Numbered from the stretch's first letter, positions 1 to 8,545 are shown. The stretch: DNA of 64,000 nucleotides from Acidobacteriota bacterium (GCA_021781795.1 JAJXWA010000001.1:682001-746000), one strand, 5' to 3'. Notes: generated by a model from the letters alone, not told the origin. Numbers and translations: made by a program.

Positions 1-645
1 CGGGCGGAAGTCGCGCGCGGACTGTGCGGGCTGCTCCGGCCGTTTGGGTCTGTCGTCTTCACGTTCGATCAGGACGGAATCGGCGAACTGGTGCTTGAGG
101 ATATGGAACAGGCGCACGGACGCATCGCGCTGTGGGTGGAGGCCAATCGCAAGTCGATTGACGTGGTCAAGCCGCTGGAGAATGCGCTGGTGGATGGCAG
201 GGATCCGATTCAGGGGATGGTGGCGGGAGGCCTGAGCAAGATGCGGCAGGCTGAGAAGGCGCTGCAGGCAAGCACACTGCGCGAGGCCTGCGGCTGCATC
301 CGGACAGAATATCCGGGGCGGGACCTGGCCATTCTGGATCTGCTGCCGATCGGAGTTTCAAAGGGATGGGCGCTGCAAAGACTGGCCGAGCGCTTCGGCA
401 TCGATCGCAAAGAGACGATGGCGATGGGCGACAACTGGAATGATGTGGACATGCTGGAGTGGGCGGGTCAGGGTGTGCTGATGGGCAACGCGGCGAGCGA
501 TCTTAAGACCATGGCGAAGGTGCGAGGCTGGAAGCAGGCGCCGGTCAATGATGAGGACGGCGTTGCGGTGGTGCTGGAGAGGCTGACGGCGCGGCAGCAG
601 GGCGAGCGCGTTGAAACGGCTTCCGCGCAGGAGACGAAGATTTGA
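1..645 (+). CDS. HAD family hydrolase, Cof-like (5' truncated by window edge)
   Basis: The frame is open from base 1, so the N-terminus, including the catalytic DxD motif I, lies outside the window; 214 residues are visible. The C-terminal half carries the HAD motif III lysine in GVSKGWAL and the acidic motif IV GDNWNDVDML, which together are typical of Cof/type IIB haloacid dehalogenase phosphatases that dephosphorylate sugar phosphates or cofactors in the cytoplasm. The stop codon overlaps the TTG start of the following transglycosylase gene, so the two are probably co-transcribed. The substrate cannot be told from sequence. The family call is firm, the exact activity is not. Confidence 0.85.
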   Translation, partial: RAEVARGLCGLLRPFGSVVFTFDQDGIGELVLEDMEQAHGRIALWVEANRKSIDVVKPLENALVDGRDPIQGMVAGGLSKMRQAEKALQASTLREACGCIRTEYPGRDLAILDLLPIGVSKGWALQRLAERFGIDRKETMAMGDNWNDVDMLEWAGQGVLMGNAASDLKTMAKVRGWKQAPVNDEDGVAVVLERLTARQQGERVETASAQETKI

Positions 646-1343
646 ACTGGAGAGTATGTACCGCGTTGGCAGCGGTGATGGTGGCGGCTCCCGCGGGCGC
701 GGCAGAGCTGGCGACGCTGTCGAACGGCTTCACGATGCGCTGCGATCACCATGCGCTGGTGAACGACCAGGTGCGCCTCTATCTTGGCTCGGGCGAAGAC
801 AACTACATTGCGCTGGAGCCCCGGCAGATTGCAGCATTTACTCCCCTGGAGGACAAGGTGCCTTCGGCATCTATCCCGGCATTCCACGCGCGTGCCGACG
901 GCAAGCTGAGCCCGCAGGACTTGAAGGAAATGCTGACCGAGGCAAGCGAGGCCCACAATCTGGATGTGGACCTGCTGGCAAGCGTGGTGCAGGCGGAAAG
1001 CGGTGGCCGCGCTGCGGCGGTGAGCCCGGCCGGCGCCCAGGGCCTGATGCAACTGATGCCTTCGACGGCGGCGGAGGAGGGCGTGCAGAACAGCTTGCAG
1101 CCACAAGAAAATGTGCGCGGCGGCAGCACGTATCTGGATGAGCTGCTGGCGCGGTATCACGACAATCTTGCGCTAGCGCTTGCCGCTTACAACGCCGGCC
1201 CGGCCGCCGTGGACAAGTACCACGGAGTTCCTCCGTACCATGAGACGCGCGTGTATGTGGCCCGCGTGATTCATGAGTTCAACCGGCGTGTGCGGGCGCG
1301 CGAGGCGGCGCAAAGGGCCAGCGCCCACCTCCTCCCCCAATAG
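642..1343 (+). CDS. Lytic transglycosylase, SLT domain, secreted
   Basis: A 233-residue protein with an N-terminal signal peptide (hydrophobic to about residue 20, ending AGA). The soluble lytic transglycosylase fold starts near residue 105: the catalytic Glu is in VVQAESGG (about residue 119), followed by GAQGLMQLMP and the C-terminal AAYNAGPAAV motif. The family cleaves the glycan strand of peptidoglycan in the periplasm, forming 1,6-anhydromuramic ends. The start is TTG, overlapping the stop of the upstream HAD gene; a GGAG lies about nine bases upstream of it. No LysM or other wall-binding domain is seen, so it may be a small housekeeping or envelope-assembly enzyme. Confidence 0.9.
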   Translation: MNWRVCTALAAVMVAAPAGAAELATLSNGFTMRCDHHALVNDQVRLYLGSGEDNYIALEPRQIAAFTPLEDKVPSASIPAFHARADGKLSPQDLKEMLTEASEAHNLDVDLLASVVQAESGGRAAAVSPAGAQGLMQLMPSTAAEEGVQNSLQPQENVRGGSTYLDELLARYHDNLALALAAYNAGPAAVDKYHGVPPYHETRVYVARVIHEFNRRVRAREAAQRASAHLLPQ

Positions 1344-1393
1344 ATTCATCGCACTTTGCCGAGCCAGCCCATACAATCAGCGTGTAGCCGAAC

Positions 1394-2521
1394 GTGGGAG
1401 ATCGCTTGAAGAAGAAACAACTGATTCTTGGCTTGCTTGCCATCGTGGCGCTTGCCGGTCTTGCCGTGTGGGGGCGAGGTCGCATTCATTTTGATTTTGG
1501 CGTCTTCCGCACCCAGGTCGCGCAGGCAGACTGGCGGCTGATTGGCATTGGCATCGGCTGCATCTACCTCGGACTTGTGCTGCGTGCGGCGCGCTGGGCC
1601 TACCTCATTCGGTACCAGAAGAAGGTGTCGCCTCTGTCGCTGGTGAGTCCACAGGTGCTGGGCTTTACTGCCGTTGCGCTGATCGGGCGCGTCGCAGATC
1701 CGGTGCGGCCGTATCTGGTGTCGAAGAAGACCAACCTGGAGCTGAGCGCCCAGTTCGCAGTGTACGTCGTCGAGAGGCTCTTCGATGCCGGTTCCCTCGC
1801 CTTGATCTTCTCCATTGCGATGCTGTGGGTTCCCACGGAAGAGATTATGAAGGCGATGCCTCATACCGGCCCGCTGGCACAACTGGGAGCTCATCATGCG
1901 CTTCTCTCCTCGCTGATCGCGCGCTATGGCGGGCTGATTCTGACCTTGCTTGGCGCTCTGTTTCTCGTGCTGGTTCGCGTCGGCAGCAACTCGTTCGCGG
2001 CCCTCTGCGAGCAAGGCGTTGGCCTGGTTTCCCGCAAGCTTGGCGAGGCGATCGGGCACAGGATTCGCGCCTTTCGCAACGGACTCTCCGCGATGCATTC
2101 GCTCGGCGATCTGGCGTCTGTGCTGGGCCTGTCGTTGGCGATGTGGGTGCTCATTGCACTGGCTTATCTTCTGAGTTGCAGAGCGTTTGTAGCCGCTCCT
2201 GAACTTGCCTCGATCACGCCGCAGAAGTCGGTGCTGGTGATGGTGGCGAGTGGTGGCGCCAGCATTTTCCAATTGCCTATCCTCGGATGGTTCACTCAAG
2301 TTGGCCTGGTCGCAATTGTTCTCAGCCTTGTTCTTGGGGCCGGGCATGAAGCGGCGACCGCATGTGCCGCTACGCTGCTGCTCGTCACCTTTCTGAGCAT
2401 CGTTCCGGTGGGGCTGATCTGGGCGCAGTTTGAGCATGTTAGCCTGCGCAATGTGACCGCGGAGAGCGAACACGCCGGAGACGATCTGGATGTGGCGGAA
2501 AGCACGGGAGCAGCGCAGTAG
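1394..2521 (+). CDS. Flippase-like integral membrane protein (LPG_synthase_TM / UPF0104 family)
   Basis: A 375-residue protein with about eight hydrophobic segments, matching the membrane part of lysylphosphatidylglycerol synthases (UPF0104-like). Conserved features seen are LRAARWAYL after the second helix, GFTAVALIGRVADPVRPYL, and a C-terminal GGASIFQLPILGWFTQVG region. Family members act in the cytoplasmic membrane on lipids or polyprenyl-linked sugars. The catalytic aminoacyl-transferase domain of MprF is absent, so lysyl transfer is not expected. The chosen start is GTG at 1394; a TTG twelve bases further in is an alternative. It lies 50 bp after the transglycosylase gene, compatible with an envelope operon. 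Confidence 0.8.
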   Translation: MGDRLKKKQLILGLLAIVALAGLAVWGRGRIHFDFGVFRTQVAQADWRLIGIGIGCIYLGLVLRAARWAYLIRYQKKVSPLSLVSPQVLGFTAVALIGRVADPVRPYLVSKKTNLELSAQFAVYVVERLFDAGSLALIFSIAMLWVPTEEIMKAMPHTGPLAQLGAHHALLSSLIARYGGLILTLLGALFLVLVRVGSNSFAALCEQGVGLVSRKLGEAIGHRIRAFRNGLSAMHSLGDLASVLGLSLAMWVLIALAYLLSCRAFVAAPELASITPQKSVLVMVASGGASIFQLPILGWFTQVGLVAIVLSLVLGAGHEAATACAATLLLVTFLSIVPVGLIWAQFEHVSLRNVTAESEHAGDDLDVAESTGAAQ

Positions 2522-2546
2522 GCGCGCGCGTGAGGAAGGACGCGAG

Positions 2547-3206
2547 CTAACGAGGCGTGTTGGCAGCGGCAGTAAATCGCACCATGTCGGGGGCGACGGC
2601 GCCGCCGGTCAGCAACATGCTCATCGCCTGCTCCACGGTCAGATCCGTCTCGACGACGCGCTCGAGCGGCAGAATCTGCAGGAAGGCTGAAGTTGGATTG
2701 ATGGCGTTGGGCAGCAGGACGGCGGCCAGCGGCCGGCCGGTTGCAGTGTCCTTGAGCGTGCGCGTGAGAAACCCTACGCACTTCTGGCCCTCGACAGGAA
2801 AATCCACCAGAACGACACGTTGGGATGTATCCTTTTGCGCGGTCATGGTCGCCAGCAACTGGCGCACGGAGGTGTAGACCTTCGCTACGAGAGGCAATCT
2901 CTCCAGAATTGCTTCCACCAGATTGAAAAGCTGGCGGCCGATCACAAGCGACGTGATCCGCCCGACAAAGTAAAGGAGCAGGAGCGTGAGGAGCACGGCG
3001 AGGACCGATTGCATCCACGGACTCATCAGCCAGGCTTCGTGAGCAACCGCATCGAGAGCTTTGACGAGCGGCAAGCCCGCTCTGGCGAGGGTTCCAAGAA
3101 TCCAACTGAAGACCATCCAGGTAACAAGAAGCGGTCCGACGGTGATGATTCCTGCGAGGATGTAGCGCTGGAGGTTTCCTGAAAGGCTGTGGGCAGAACG
3201 TCTCAC
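2547..3206 (-). CDS. DUF502 family membrane protein
   Basis: A 219-residue protein beginning at a GTG codon with an excellent AAGGAG ribosome-binding site six bases upstream; a longer in-frame start at 3257 lacks this. Two strong transmembrane segments lie near residues 15-35 and 60-85, with the family signature around LAGIITVGPLLVTW. The rest is a soluble domain containing IYTSVRQLLATM-like and VLLPNAINPTS-like conserved stretches (here VLLPNAINPT). DUF502 proteins are widespread in bacteria and plants but have no settled biochemical role. It is convergent with the flippase-like gene, with a 25 bp gap. Confidence 0.85.
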   Translation of the reverse strand: MRRSAHSLSGNLQRYILAGIITVGPLLVTWMVFSWILGTLARAGLPLVKALDAVAHEAWLMSPWMQSVLAVLLTLLLLYFVGRITSLVIGRQLFNLVEAILERLPLVAKVYTSVRQLLATMTAQKDTSQRVVLVDFPVEGQKCVGFLTRTLKDTATGRPLAAVLLPNAINPTSAFLQILPLERVVETDLTVEQAMSMLLTGGAVAPDMVRFTAAANTPR

Positions 3207-3383
3207 GTAATTCTCCTTCGCCTGAGGATACGCGAGACCCGCTGGATTTGAGCGCATCCCCGTCCATTCTGTGTGTTAGGCTGGACGCATCAGCGCGGCT
3301 TCCGCGCAATCCGCCGTGAAACTGTCCCCGGCTCCAGGCGCGATGCACGCTGCTCCCCGGAAAGCGCAGAAAGACTACGGACC

Positions 3384-4148
3384 ATGAGCCAAGCAGAAAG
3401 CTCTATTCGACAAGAGCTGCAGAAAGCCGACGAAACAACTGTGCCCCCTCAGGCCAGAATGGTTGATCTGTGGATGTCCTCCCGGCGGGATATGCGTGAA
3501 GTCATCCCACCGTCCAGAGAACACAAAGTGGAAGTGCTGCGGACATCGGGCCCCGCTCCCATCTCCAAGCCGGCGGTGCTGGCGCCCCCTCCAATTGCTC
3601 CGGTGCAGGGAAAGATTGCTGACGCCGTGCATTCCAAGGTCCCTGCGCAACCGCAAACGCCGGGGCAGGAGAGCAACGTAGCGAAGAAAGCGGCTCCCTC
3701 CCCTGCGGTCCATGCAGAGCCGCAGGCTTCAGGAGCCCGGCGCAAGTTCGATGTGCTGAAGACAGCCATTGTGGTTGCGCAGAAGATGCTGCCGCTGATG
3801 GAAGGAAACGTTGGGCAGACAGTCTCGAACTTGCTCTCTCTCGGCGCGCCATCACCGGCTTCTTCGCGGGATATGGCAGTCGTCGAAGACCGGCTGACGA
3901 AGTTGCACGTCACCCATCAGGCGCTGTCCGAGCGGGTTTCGGAACAGCAAGAAGCCATGGTTCAAATCGCCGACCGGATTGAGCAGCTGAAGGAAGCGAC
4001 CAATCGCAATACGCTCGAACAACAGGAGTTACTGGAAGATGCGCAGGCTCTTCGCAGGAAGTTTGTTGTAGCCGGGTCCATCGTCATCGGTCTGCTGATT
4101 GTGTCCGTTGCGCTGAATGTGATTGTCCTGCTGAAACTGGCGCACTGA
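3384..4148 (+). CDS. Hypothetical tail-anchored coiled-coil protein
   Basis: I do not recognise this 254-residue protein. From N to C it has a polar head with a positively charged region near residue 30, a long Pro/Ala-rich low-complexity linker (about residues 60-125), a helical region predicted as coiled coil (VVEDRLTKLHVTHQAL and the following Glu/Gln-rich stretch), and one C-terminal transmembrane segment (IVIGLLIVSVALNVIVLL). This suggests a membrane-anchored cytoplasmic or periplasmic scaffold. The start ATG at 3384 was chosen over an upstream in-frame ATG at 3273 because the extra 37 residues look non-coding and overlap the divergent DUF502 promoter region. Confidence 0.6.
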   Translation: MSQAESSIRQELQKADETTVPPQARMVDLWMSSRRDMREVIPPSREHKVEVLRTSGPAPISKPAVLAPPPIAPVQGKIADAVHSKVPAQPQTPGQESNVAKKAAPSPAVHAEPQASGARRKFDVLKTAIVVAQKMLPLMEGNVGQTVSNLLSLGAPSPASSRDMAVVEDRLTKLHVTHQALSERVSEQQEAMVQIADRIEQLKEATNRNTLEQQELLEDAQALRRKFVVAGSIVIGLLIVSVALNVIVLLKLAH

Positions 4149-4447
4149 TCGCCCCTTGATGGATCTGCAGCTTCTGATGGCTTTCCTGCCCCAAGTCGAG
4201 GCATAGGCGCAGTTTTATTGATTTGATAAATATAAATTGCTCTTCTATAAAAACAATCTTCCATCCAGCCGCTAACTTCCCCAACTTCTCAATGTGAGAC
4301 GTTGCCAGTCGTATTCGCGGCGGGCTAGTATTCCGGGTAGTTCAATTGGGAGCTACTTGTCCCGCGGCACAATGCAGTTGTTCCTGAGTCCACAGAGCTG
4401 TACGAACGAGCGCCGTTTACCAGCGGCCGCACACGGAGTGCCACGAC
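4149..4447. other. AT-rich intergenic region upstream of the GvpF/L gene
   Basis: This 299-base gap holds no convincing gene. Bases about 4210-4260 are much richer in A+T than the surroundings (runs such as TTTATTGATTTGATAAATA), unlike the rest of the window. It probably contains the promoter of the downstream GvpF/L gene, but no sigma-70 pair stands out well enough to call. Confidence 0.5.
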
Positions 4448-5263
4448 ATGGCATGGTATGCCTACTGCATCGGTGAGAAACAAGCATTTCCAGAATTAGC
4501 CCGCCATCGTAAACCAGTTCCTTTGGAATCCGTTCACGGAGTGAGCGGCAACCAGGTTTTTCTCTATCCAGCCAGCGACCTCGCAATCATTGTCAGCGAA
4601 CACAACGCGGGAGATGGATTCAGCCAGAAGGCCGGCGTGGATCACGCCCGCGTCATTGCCGACTGCTTTCAGCACTCGACGGTGCTGCCCTTCCGGTTTG
4701 GCACGGTCTTCAACGATGACGAGGCCTTGCGCAAGTCGGTGCGATCAAATCAAAGGCAGTTCCTTTCCAACATTGACAAGCTGCGCGGCAAGACCGAGAT
4801 GCACTTGAAGATCTTTGTGGACGACTGCTGCCCACGCGACCTGGTGAAGCACTCGGGTACGGAATCGGTGGGCAAGGAATATCTGACGACACTGCGCGAA
4901 ACGGCATCACGGCAGCGCGAACGTCAGACGCGCGCAAGGGCGGTTGCCTTCCAGATGCACCGGCTCTTTATGCCGCTGGATGAAGAGGTGAGTTGCAGGC
5001 TAACCGAGTCCGGAAAGATGGTGCTCGATATCGCCCACCTGATCGAACACAAGCACGTGGAACGCTACCAAAACAAGTTTGCGACGACAAGCGCGATGAT
5101 GCGGGAGTGCCTGTTGCAGCTTTCAGGCCCATGGCCGCCGTATCATTTTGTTCATCGCCTGACGCGCAGCGCGCACCACGCAGCACCACACGGAGCGGCG
5201 GTCGGCGATCTTGCGACGAAGGCCGGCATACCCGTGGCTCATCATGTGCCCGCGATGGCCTGA
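4448..5263 (+). CDS. GvpL/GvpF family gas vesicle-type protein (orphan)
   Basis: A 271-residue protein whose N-terminal MAWYAYCIGE, central DHARVIADCFQHSTVLPFRFG and C-terminal GPWPPYHFV segments match GvpL/GvpF family proteins. In gas-vesicle clusters GvpF/L are minor structural or assembly proteins that bind GvpA. Here no GvpA, GvpN, GvpK or other vesicle gene lies within the window, so a vesicle role is doubtful and the protein may have been repurposed. The length agrees with the family. It is followed by a good intrinsic terminator and appears monocistronic, preceded by an AT-rich promoter region. Confidence 0.85.
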   Translation: MAWYAYCIGEKQAFPELARHRKPVPLESVHGVSGNQVFLYPASDLAIIVSEHNAGDGFSQKAGVDHARVIADCFQHSTVLPFRFGTVFNDDEALRKSVRSNQRQFLSNIDKLRGKTEMHLKIFVDDCCPRDLVKHSGTESVGKEYLTTLRETASRQRERQTRARAVAFQMHRLFMPLDEEVSCRLTESGKMVLDIAHLIEHKHVERYQNKFATTSAMMRECLLQLSGPWPPYHFVHRLTRSAHHAAPHGAAVGDLATKAGIPVAHHVPAMA

Positions 5264-5311
5264 GCAAAGAACGGATCGATGACGGGCAAGAGAGATTCCG
5301 TTGCAGGCACG

Positions 5312-5343
5312 AAGGCCCCGGAGGCACAATCCGGGGCCTTTTG
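5312..5343 (+). terminator. Intrinsic terminator of the GvpF/L gene
   Basis: A perfect 10-bp stem AAGGCCCCGG (5312-5321) / CCGGGGCCTT (5331-5340) with a 9-base loop runs into TTTT. It lies between the convergent GvpF/L and pgsA genes. The T-run favours action on the + strand. Confidence 0.85.
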
Positions 5344-5356
5344 CTGCTTCTGCGAG

Positions 5357-6007
5357 CTATTGCGCGGAGGGGCTGCCGGCGCCTTTGCCGCGTGACAGGA
5401 CGAAGGGCTTGCGGCGGTCGATGGAGGCATGGTCAATGCGCTTCCAGAAGCCGACGAAGTAGTCGATGGCAGAGATGATCGACACGAGCACGGTGAAGTA
5501 AATGGCCGCGACCGCAATCCAATTCACGGGAATGACCAGGTCTCCGAACTGCCACTCGTCCCAGCGGTGGGCGAGGATTGCGGACACCACGGTGACGATT
5601 TGCAGGACTGTCTTGAGCTTGCCGAGGTCGCTGGCCTGAATCGTGAAGCCCTCAGAGGAGGCGATGGAACGGAGGCCGGAGATCAGGAACTCGCGCCCGA
5701 TGATAACGACGGCAATCCAGACCTTGACCACCTGCGGGTTGTAGGCCACCAGCGCAATCAAAGCGGCCGTGACCATGATTTTGTCGGCCAGCGGGTCGAG
5801 GAGCATGCCCATCGTCGTAATCTGGCCGCGCTTGCGGGCCAGGTAGCCGTCGAGGCCGTCGGTGATGGAAGCGAGGATAAAAAGCACCGAAGCCAGAATC
5901 TCCTGCGCCCCGTCGATTCCCCTCCAAGTGAAGTGGGGCGAGAGCATCCACAGCAGCAGAGGGATCATGACGATCCGGCTCATCGTGATGGAGTTGGGGA
6001 GATTCAT
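5357..6007 (-). CDS. pgsA: CDP-diacylglycerol--glycerol-3-phosphate 3-phosphatidyltransferase
   Basis: A 216-residue integral membrane enzyme that makes phosphatidylglycerophosphate from CDP-diacylglycerol and glycerol-3-phosphate, the committed step to phosphatidylglycerol and cardiolipin. The CDP-alcohol phosphotransferase signature is complete: D50, D53, G54, A57, R58, G67, D71 and D75, in DGLDGYLAR and LLDPLADK. Several hydrophobic helices follow. N-terminal MNLPNSITMSRI is typical of PgsA. The C-terminus is extended by about 20 polar residues. It shares with plsY and gpsA elsewhere in the window the theme of phospholipid synthesis but is not in the same operon. Confidence 0.95.
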   Translation of the reverse strand: MNLPNSITMSRIVMIPLLLWMLSPHFTWRGIDGAQEILASVLFILASITDGLDGYLARKRGQITTMGMLLDPLADKIMVTAALIALVAYNPQVVKVWIAVVIIGREFLISGLRSIASSEGFTIQASDLGKLKTVLQIVTVVSAILAHRWDEWQFGDLVIPVNWIAVAAIYFTVLVSIISAIDYFVGFWKRIDHASIDRRKPFVLSRGKGAGSPSAQ

Positions 6008-6077
6008 GGTACGTGGCTGCCCGGATCTGTGATCTGACTTGGCTCCATTATTGCACCAGTCTCCCGCGACGTGGGAG

Positions 6078-6584
6078 TTACGGATGAGGGGTGGTGATGC
6101 TCAGAGGATCGGTTGCCATGAGATGGAGGGCCTCGTCTCTGTCCACTGGCTGCAGTTCGAGGTACACGAAGCCCTGCGTGCCGAAGAGGCGGGTCCGAAA
6201 GTAGTAGGTGTTGCCGGGGTCGGCATGGAAGTGGGCGAGCTCGGTGAGGGTGCCGATGGCGAAGGAATGCAGGACGGCGCACACGTGATGGTCTCCGGGA
6301 AGCACGGAAGCGGAGAAGTAAGAATCGGCGTGGATTGCGCCGGCCCATGCGCCATCGAGAGCCACGCGGGTAGCAGGATAAGTGAGATTGACGGGCGCAC
6401 CCGATTGCTGGATGAAGTAGACCAGCGCTTTACCGGACAGAGGCGGCGCGGGAGCAGGCGGGTGCCTGTCCAAATGGACGTGCAGCGAGACGTTTGCGGG
6501 GCCGCAGGAGGTTGCGGCGGGGTCGGCGGGCTGCTGGGCGAAGGCAGAGGTGGTGAGGCACAAAGCGAAGAGGACGAGCTTCAT
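6078..6584 (-). CDS. Small secreted protein, DUF2846-like
   Basis: A 168-residue protein with a clear signal peptide (LVLFALCLTTSAFAQ). The mature part has a Pro-rich stretch, then a beta-rich domain with KALVYFIQQ, LPGDHHVCAVL and DPGNTYYFRTR. This pattern (small-molecule-like PGEHxxC and GxTYYF blocks) resembles DUF2846 proteins of unknown function, which are often periplasmic or lipid-anchored. There is a CGGAG ribosome-binding site seven bases before the ATG. It lies 70 bp upstream of pgsA on the same strand and might be co-transcribed with it, but no functional link is evident. Confidence 0.7.
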   Translation of the reverse strand: MKLVLFALCLTTSAFAQQPADPAATSCGPANVSLHVHLDRHPPAPAPPLSGKALVYFIQQSGAPVNLTYPATRVALDGAWAGAIHADSYFSASVLPGDHHVCAVLHSFAIGTLTELAHFHADPGNTYYFRTRLFGTQGFVYLELQPVDRDEALHLMATDPLSITTPHP

Positions 6585-6817
6585 GGGCTACTCCGAAGGT
6601 GGGTTGCGGGCTGGTGAAGTGACGTGCAAGGCCACTTCAGAATGCGATGCAAATCTTAAATAAATCGACATAAAGCATTGATGCAAAGAGATTTTTTCCG
6701 AGGCGGAATCGGTTCGGGAACACTGGACAGGAAGGCCGGATGAACGAAAAGCGAAGGTCGAGCGAAACGGAAGAGGCGAAAACCTGCAAGGAAACTGTGG
6801 AAAAGAAAAATATTGTA

Positions 6818-6843
6818 GGGGGGGTATTTTCCGCGGGGGGGTA
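6818..6843. repeat. Two GGGGGGGTA blocks spaced 17 bp
   Basis: Seven consecutive G followed by TA occurs at 6818-6826 and again at 6835-6843, separated by TTTTCCGC. Long G tracts are slippage-prone and can vary between cells. On the minus strand the element reads TACCCCCCC twice. Confidence 0.7.
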
Positions 6844-7096
6844 CGGACCGGGCGGTTGAAGGACAGAGCTTTCCCCAACGAAGCGATCTGGGCGACGGGT
6901 TGGAGGACGCGGTTTTTCATGGTTGATTCCATTGTGCGCTTTTCAAGGGAACGAACATGCAAAACGGGCTGGGGAAAATTGTGCTTGGAATGAGTGAGTT
7001 AGAAAATATTTTCCTAAGAAGGGCTTGACGGAGAGCAGCGGGGCTAGCGGGGTTGCGGGGCTCGTCAGGCTAGCAGCGACGGGGATGGGGTTGTGG

Positions 7097-7138
7097 TTCC
7101 CCACTCATGCGCAAACGGCGCGCATACATGGTGCACCC
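7097..7138 (+). repeat. Intergenic hairpin repeat, type A, copy 1
   Basis: The sequence TTCCCCACTCATGCGCAAA begins a hairpin with stem ATGCGC (7107-7112) / GCGCAT (7120-7125) and ends in the tail GGTGCACCC (7130-7138). A second, better-paired copy is at 8851-8890, on the other side of the intervening gene. Confidence 0.75.
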
Positions 7139-7176
7139 GCAAGGGCTAGCGGGTGGTGGGGTGGGGTTCGTACTTT

Positions 7177-7208
7177 CCCAGGTCCGAACAGACGGACCAG
7201 GGGCACCC
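7177..7208 (+). repeat. Intergenic hairpin repeat, type B, copy 1
   Basis: CCCAGGTCCG (7177-7186) pairs imperfectly with CGGACCAGGGG (7193-7203), followed by the conserved tail GGGGCACCC (7200-7208). A second copy with a perfect 10-bp stem lies at 8787-8820. Confidence 0.7.
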
Positions 7209-7339
7209 TTTTCAGTGGGGGAACTCAGTTCGCTCCTCGGCGCGGGGGACCGATCATTGAGGGGGAAAGTAGAATGGCTTCGATATGAATTCGGTATAAG
7301 GCCCTGGGGCGGGCGAGCACGACTCAAGCAGGGGGCTGA

Positions 7340-8545
7340 TTGCGAGAATCGTTTGTGACTGTTCGCACTGTGAACCGAGCATTGCGCCTCGTGGCGTTGG
7401 GCTCCCTATCTGGTCTCTGTGTCCTCCAATCTACTTTTCCTCCCGCTCTGGGCGCTGCGCCTAAGGATGAGGTTAACCAGCGTCCAACTGCGCGCCTGGT
7501 GAGGGTGATGGATTTGGAGCGCATCCTTGCCGGGGATCAGGGCAAATCGGATGCGGAGGTTTCGCGGCAGTTGTCCGGTCTCTCGCTGACAGAACGAATG
7601 AGCGATGCAACGCTGCAGTCGCTGGAGCAGCACCTTCCCGGCCCCAAGAGCCGTTGGGCGCTGGTGGTACTGGCCGATGATGCTGTCTTTCTGAGGCCTG
7701 CGGCGGCCGATGTGATTGCACAGGCTGCTCCCGATCTGGACGGCCAGCGGCGGATCATTGCTATGACCGTGGACTATCTCAAAGAGACGATCCCGAGGTT
7801 GCCAGATTTTTACGCGACGCGGACCACTGTTCGCTTTCGCGGATCGCCGAAGGATGCATCATGGCTCGAGACAGGCAGCGCGCAGGAAGTTGTGACGTAT
7901 CGCGACGGGAAGGAAGTTGTCCGTGCGCACGCAGGGGGAGTCCATCCGTTCAAATCTAAGGACAACAGCCTCATTACCAAGGGAGTCTTCGGCCCGATTC
8001 TCTACACCGTGATTCGAGATGCAGCGTTTGGGGAGACGGTTTGGGAGCGCTGGGAGCGGGGAACGAACGGAACAACCCTGGCAGTCTTTCGTTACCGGGT
8101 GCCGCAAAGTCAATCTCATTACTCCGTCGCATTTCACAAGCGCGCAAGCGCAACGGGCGAAGGGGAACTGGGCACGGGATATCACGGCGAATTTGCTATC
8201 GATCCAGCGACCGGCACGATCCTGCGCCTGACCGTGCGGGCGGACTTGCCGCTGGGCTCTCCCATCATGGGTGCGGACATTATGGTCCAGTACGGTCCGG
8301 TGGAGATTGGCGGCAGGACGTACACGTGCCCGCTGCGCAGCGTGTCGGTCTCGCTCGACGCGGAGGGTTTGATGGACGCACTGCAGGGGCTCGATTTGGC
8401 AGTGAGCGGCCCGCCCGACACCATCCTACTGAACGACGTGACCTTTGGGAGTTATCACGTCTTCCGATCGAGCGCGCAGATTCTTACCGGCAACGTTCCC
8501 GCTGATGGAAGGTCCGATGCTGGAGGCCAGACGCCGGTGGAGTGA
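7340..8545 (+). CDS. Secreted hypothetical protein, acidobacterial type
   Basis: I do not recognise a named family for this 401-residue protein. It starts with a probable signal peptide (ALRLVALGSLSGLCVLQ, cleavage after ALGA near residue 38). The mature protein has a helical N-terminal third and a beta-rich remainder with repeated strands such as TLAVFRYRVP, SHYSVAFHKR, YHGEFAIDPATGTILRLTV and YTCPLRSVSVS. The pattern recalls large acidobacterial paralogous families of secreted proteins. The TTG at 7340 has GGGGG five bases upstream; a GTG at 7355 is an alternative start. It stands alone and is bracketed by hairpin repeats on both sides. Confidence 0.7.
   Translation: MRESFVTVRTVNRALRLVALGSLSGLCVLQSTFPPALGAAPKDEVNQRPTARLVRVMDLERILAGDQGKSDAEVSRQLSGLSLTERMSDATLQSLEQHLPGPKSRWALVVLADDAVFLRPAAADVIAQAAPDLDGQRRIIAMTVDYLKETIPRLPDFYATRTTVRFRGSPKDASWLETGSAQEVVTYRDGKEVVRAHAGGVHPFKSKDNSLITKGVFGPILYTVIRDAAFGETVWERWERGTNGTTLAVFRYRVPQSQSHYSVAFHKRASATGEGELGTGYHGEFAIDPATGTILRLTVRADLPLGSPIMGADIMVQYGPVEIGGRTYTCPLRSVSVSLDAEGLMDALQGLDLAVSGPPDTILLNDVTFGSYHVFRSSAQILTGNVPADGRSDAGGQTPVE

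Larger units (their letters stand above)
6585..7339. other. Long intergenic region with repeats, no convincing gene
   Basis: This 755-base stretch has no convincing coding sequence. It carries a pair of GGGGGGGTA blocks 17 bases apart, an imperfect A+T palindrome (TTAG-AAAATATTTT-CCTAA, about 6999-7017), the hexamer GCTAGC three times, and two hairpin repeats listed separately. The one open frame of note (minus strand, 6588-6962) has low-quality composition. Confidence 0.6.

Noticed and set aside
6588-6962. Open frame of about 124 codons on the minus strand upstream of the small secreted protein
   Set aside because: It spans the two G7 tracts, has an unbalanced Pro/Arg/Ser composition with no signal or domain, and lacks a ribosome-binding site. 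It looks like non-coding sequence, though a short leader at its start (from about 6929) cannot be excluded.
7000-7017. A+T palindrome AAAATATTTT as a promoter or operator
   Set aside because: The dyad is short, imperfect at its flanks and in a region of generally skewed composition, so it is mentioned only within the intergenic entry.
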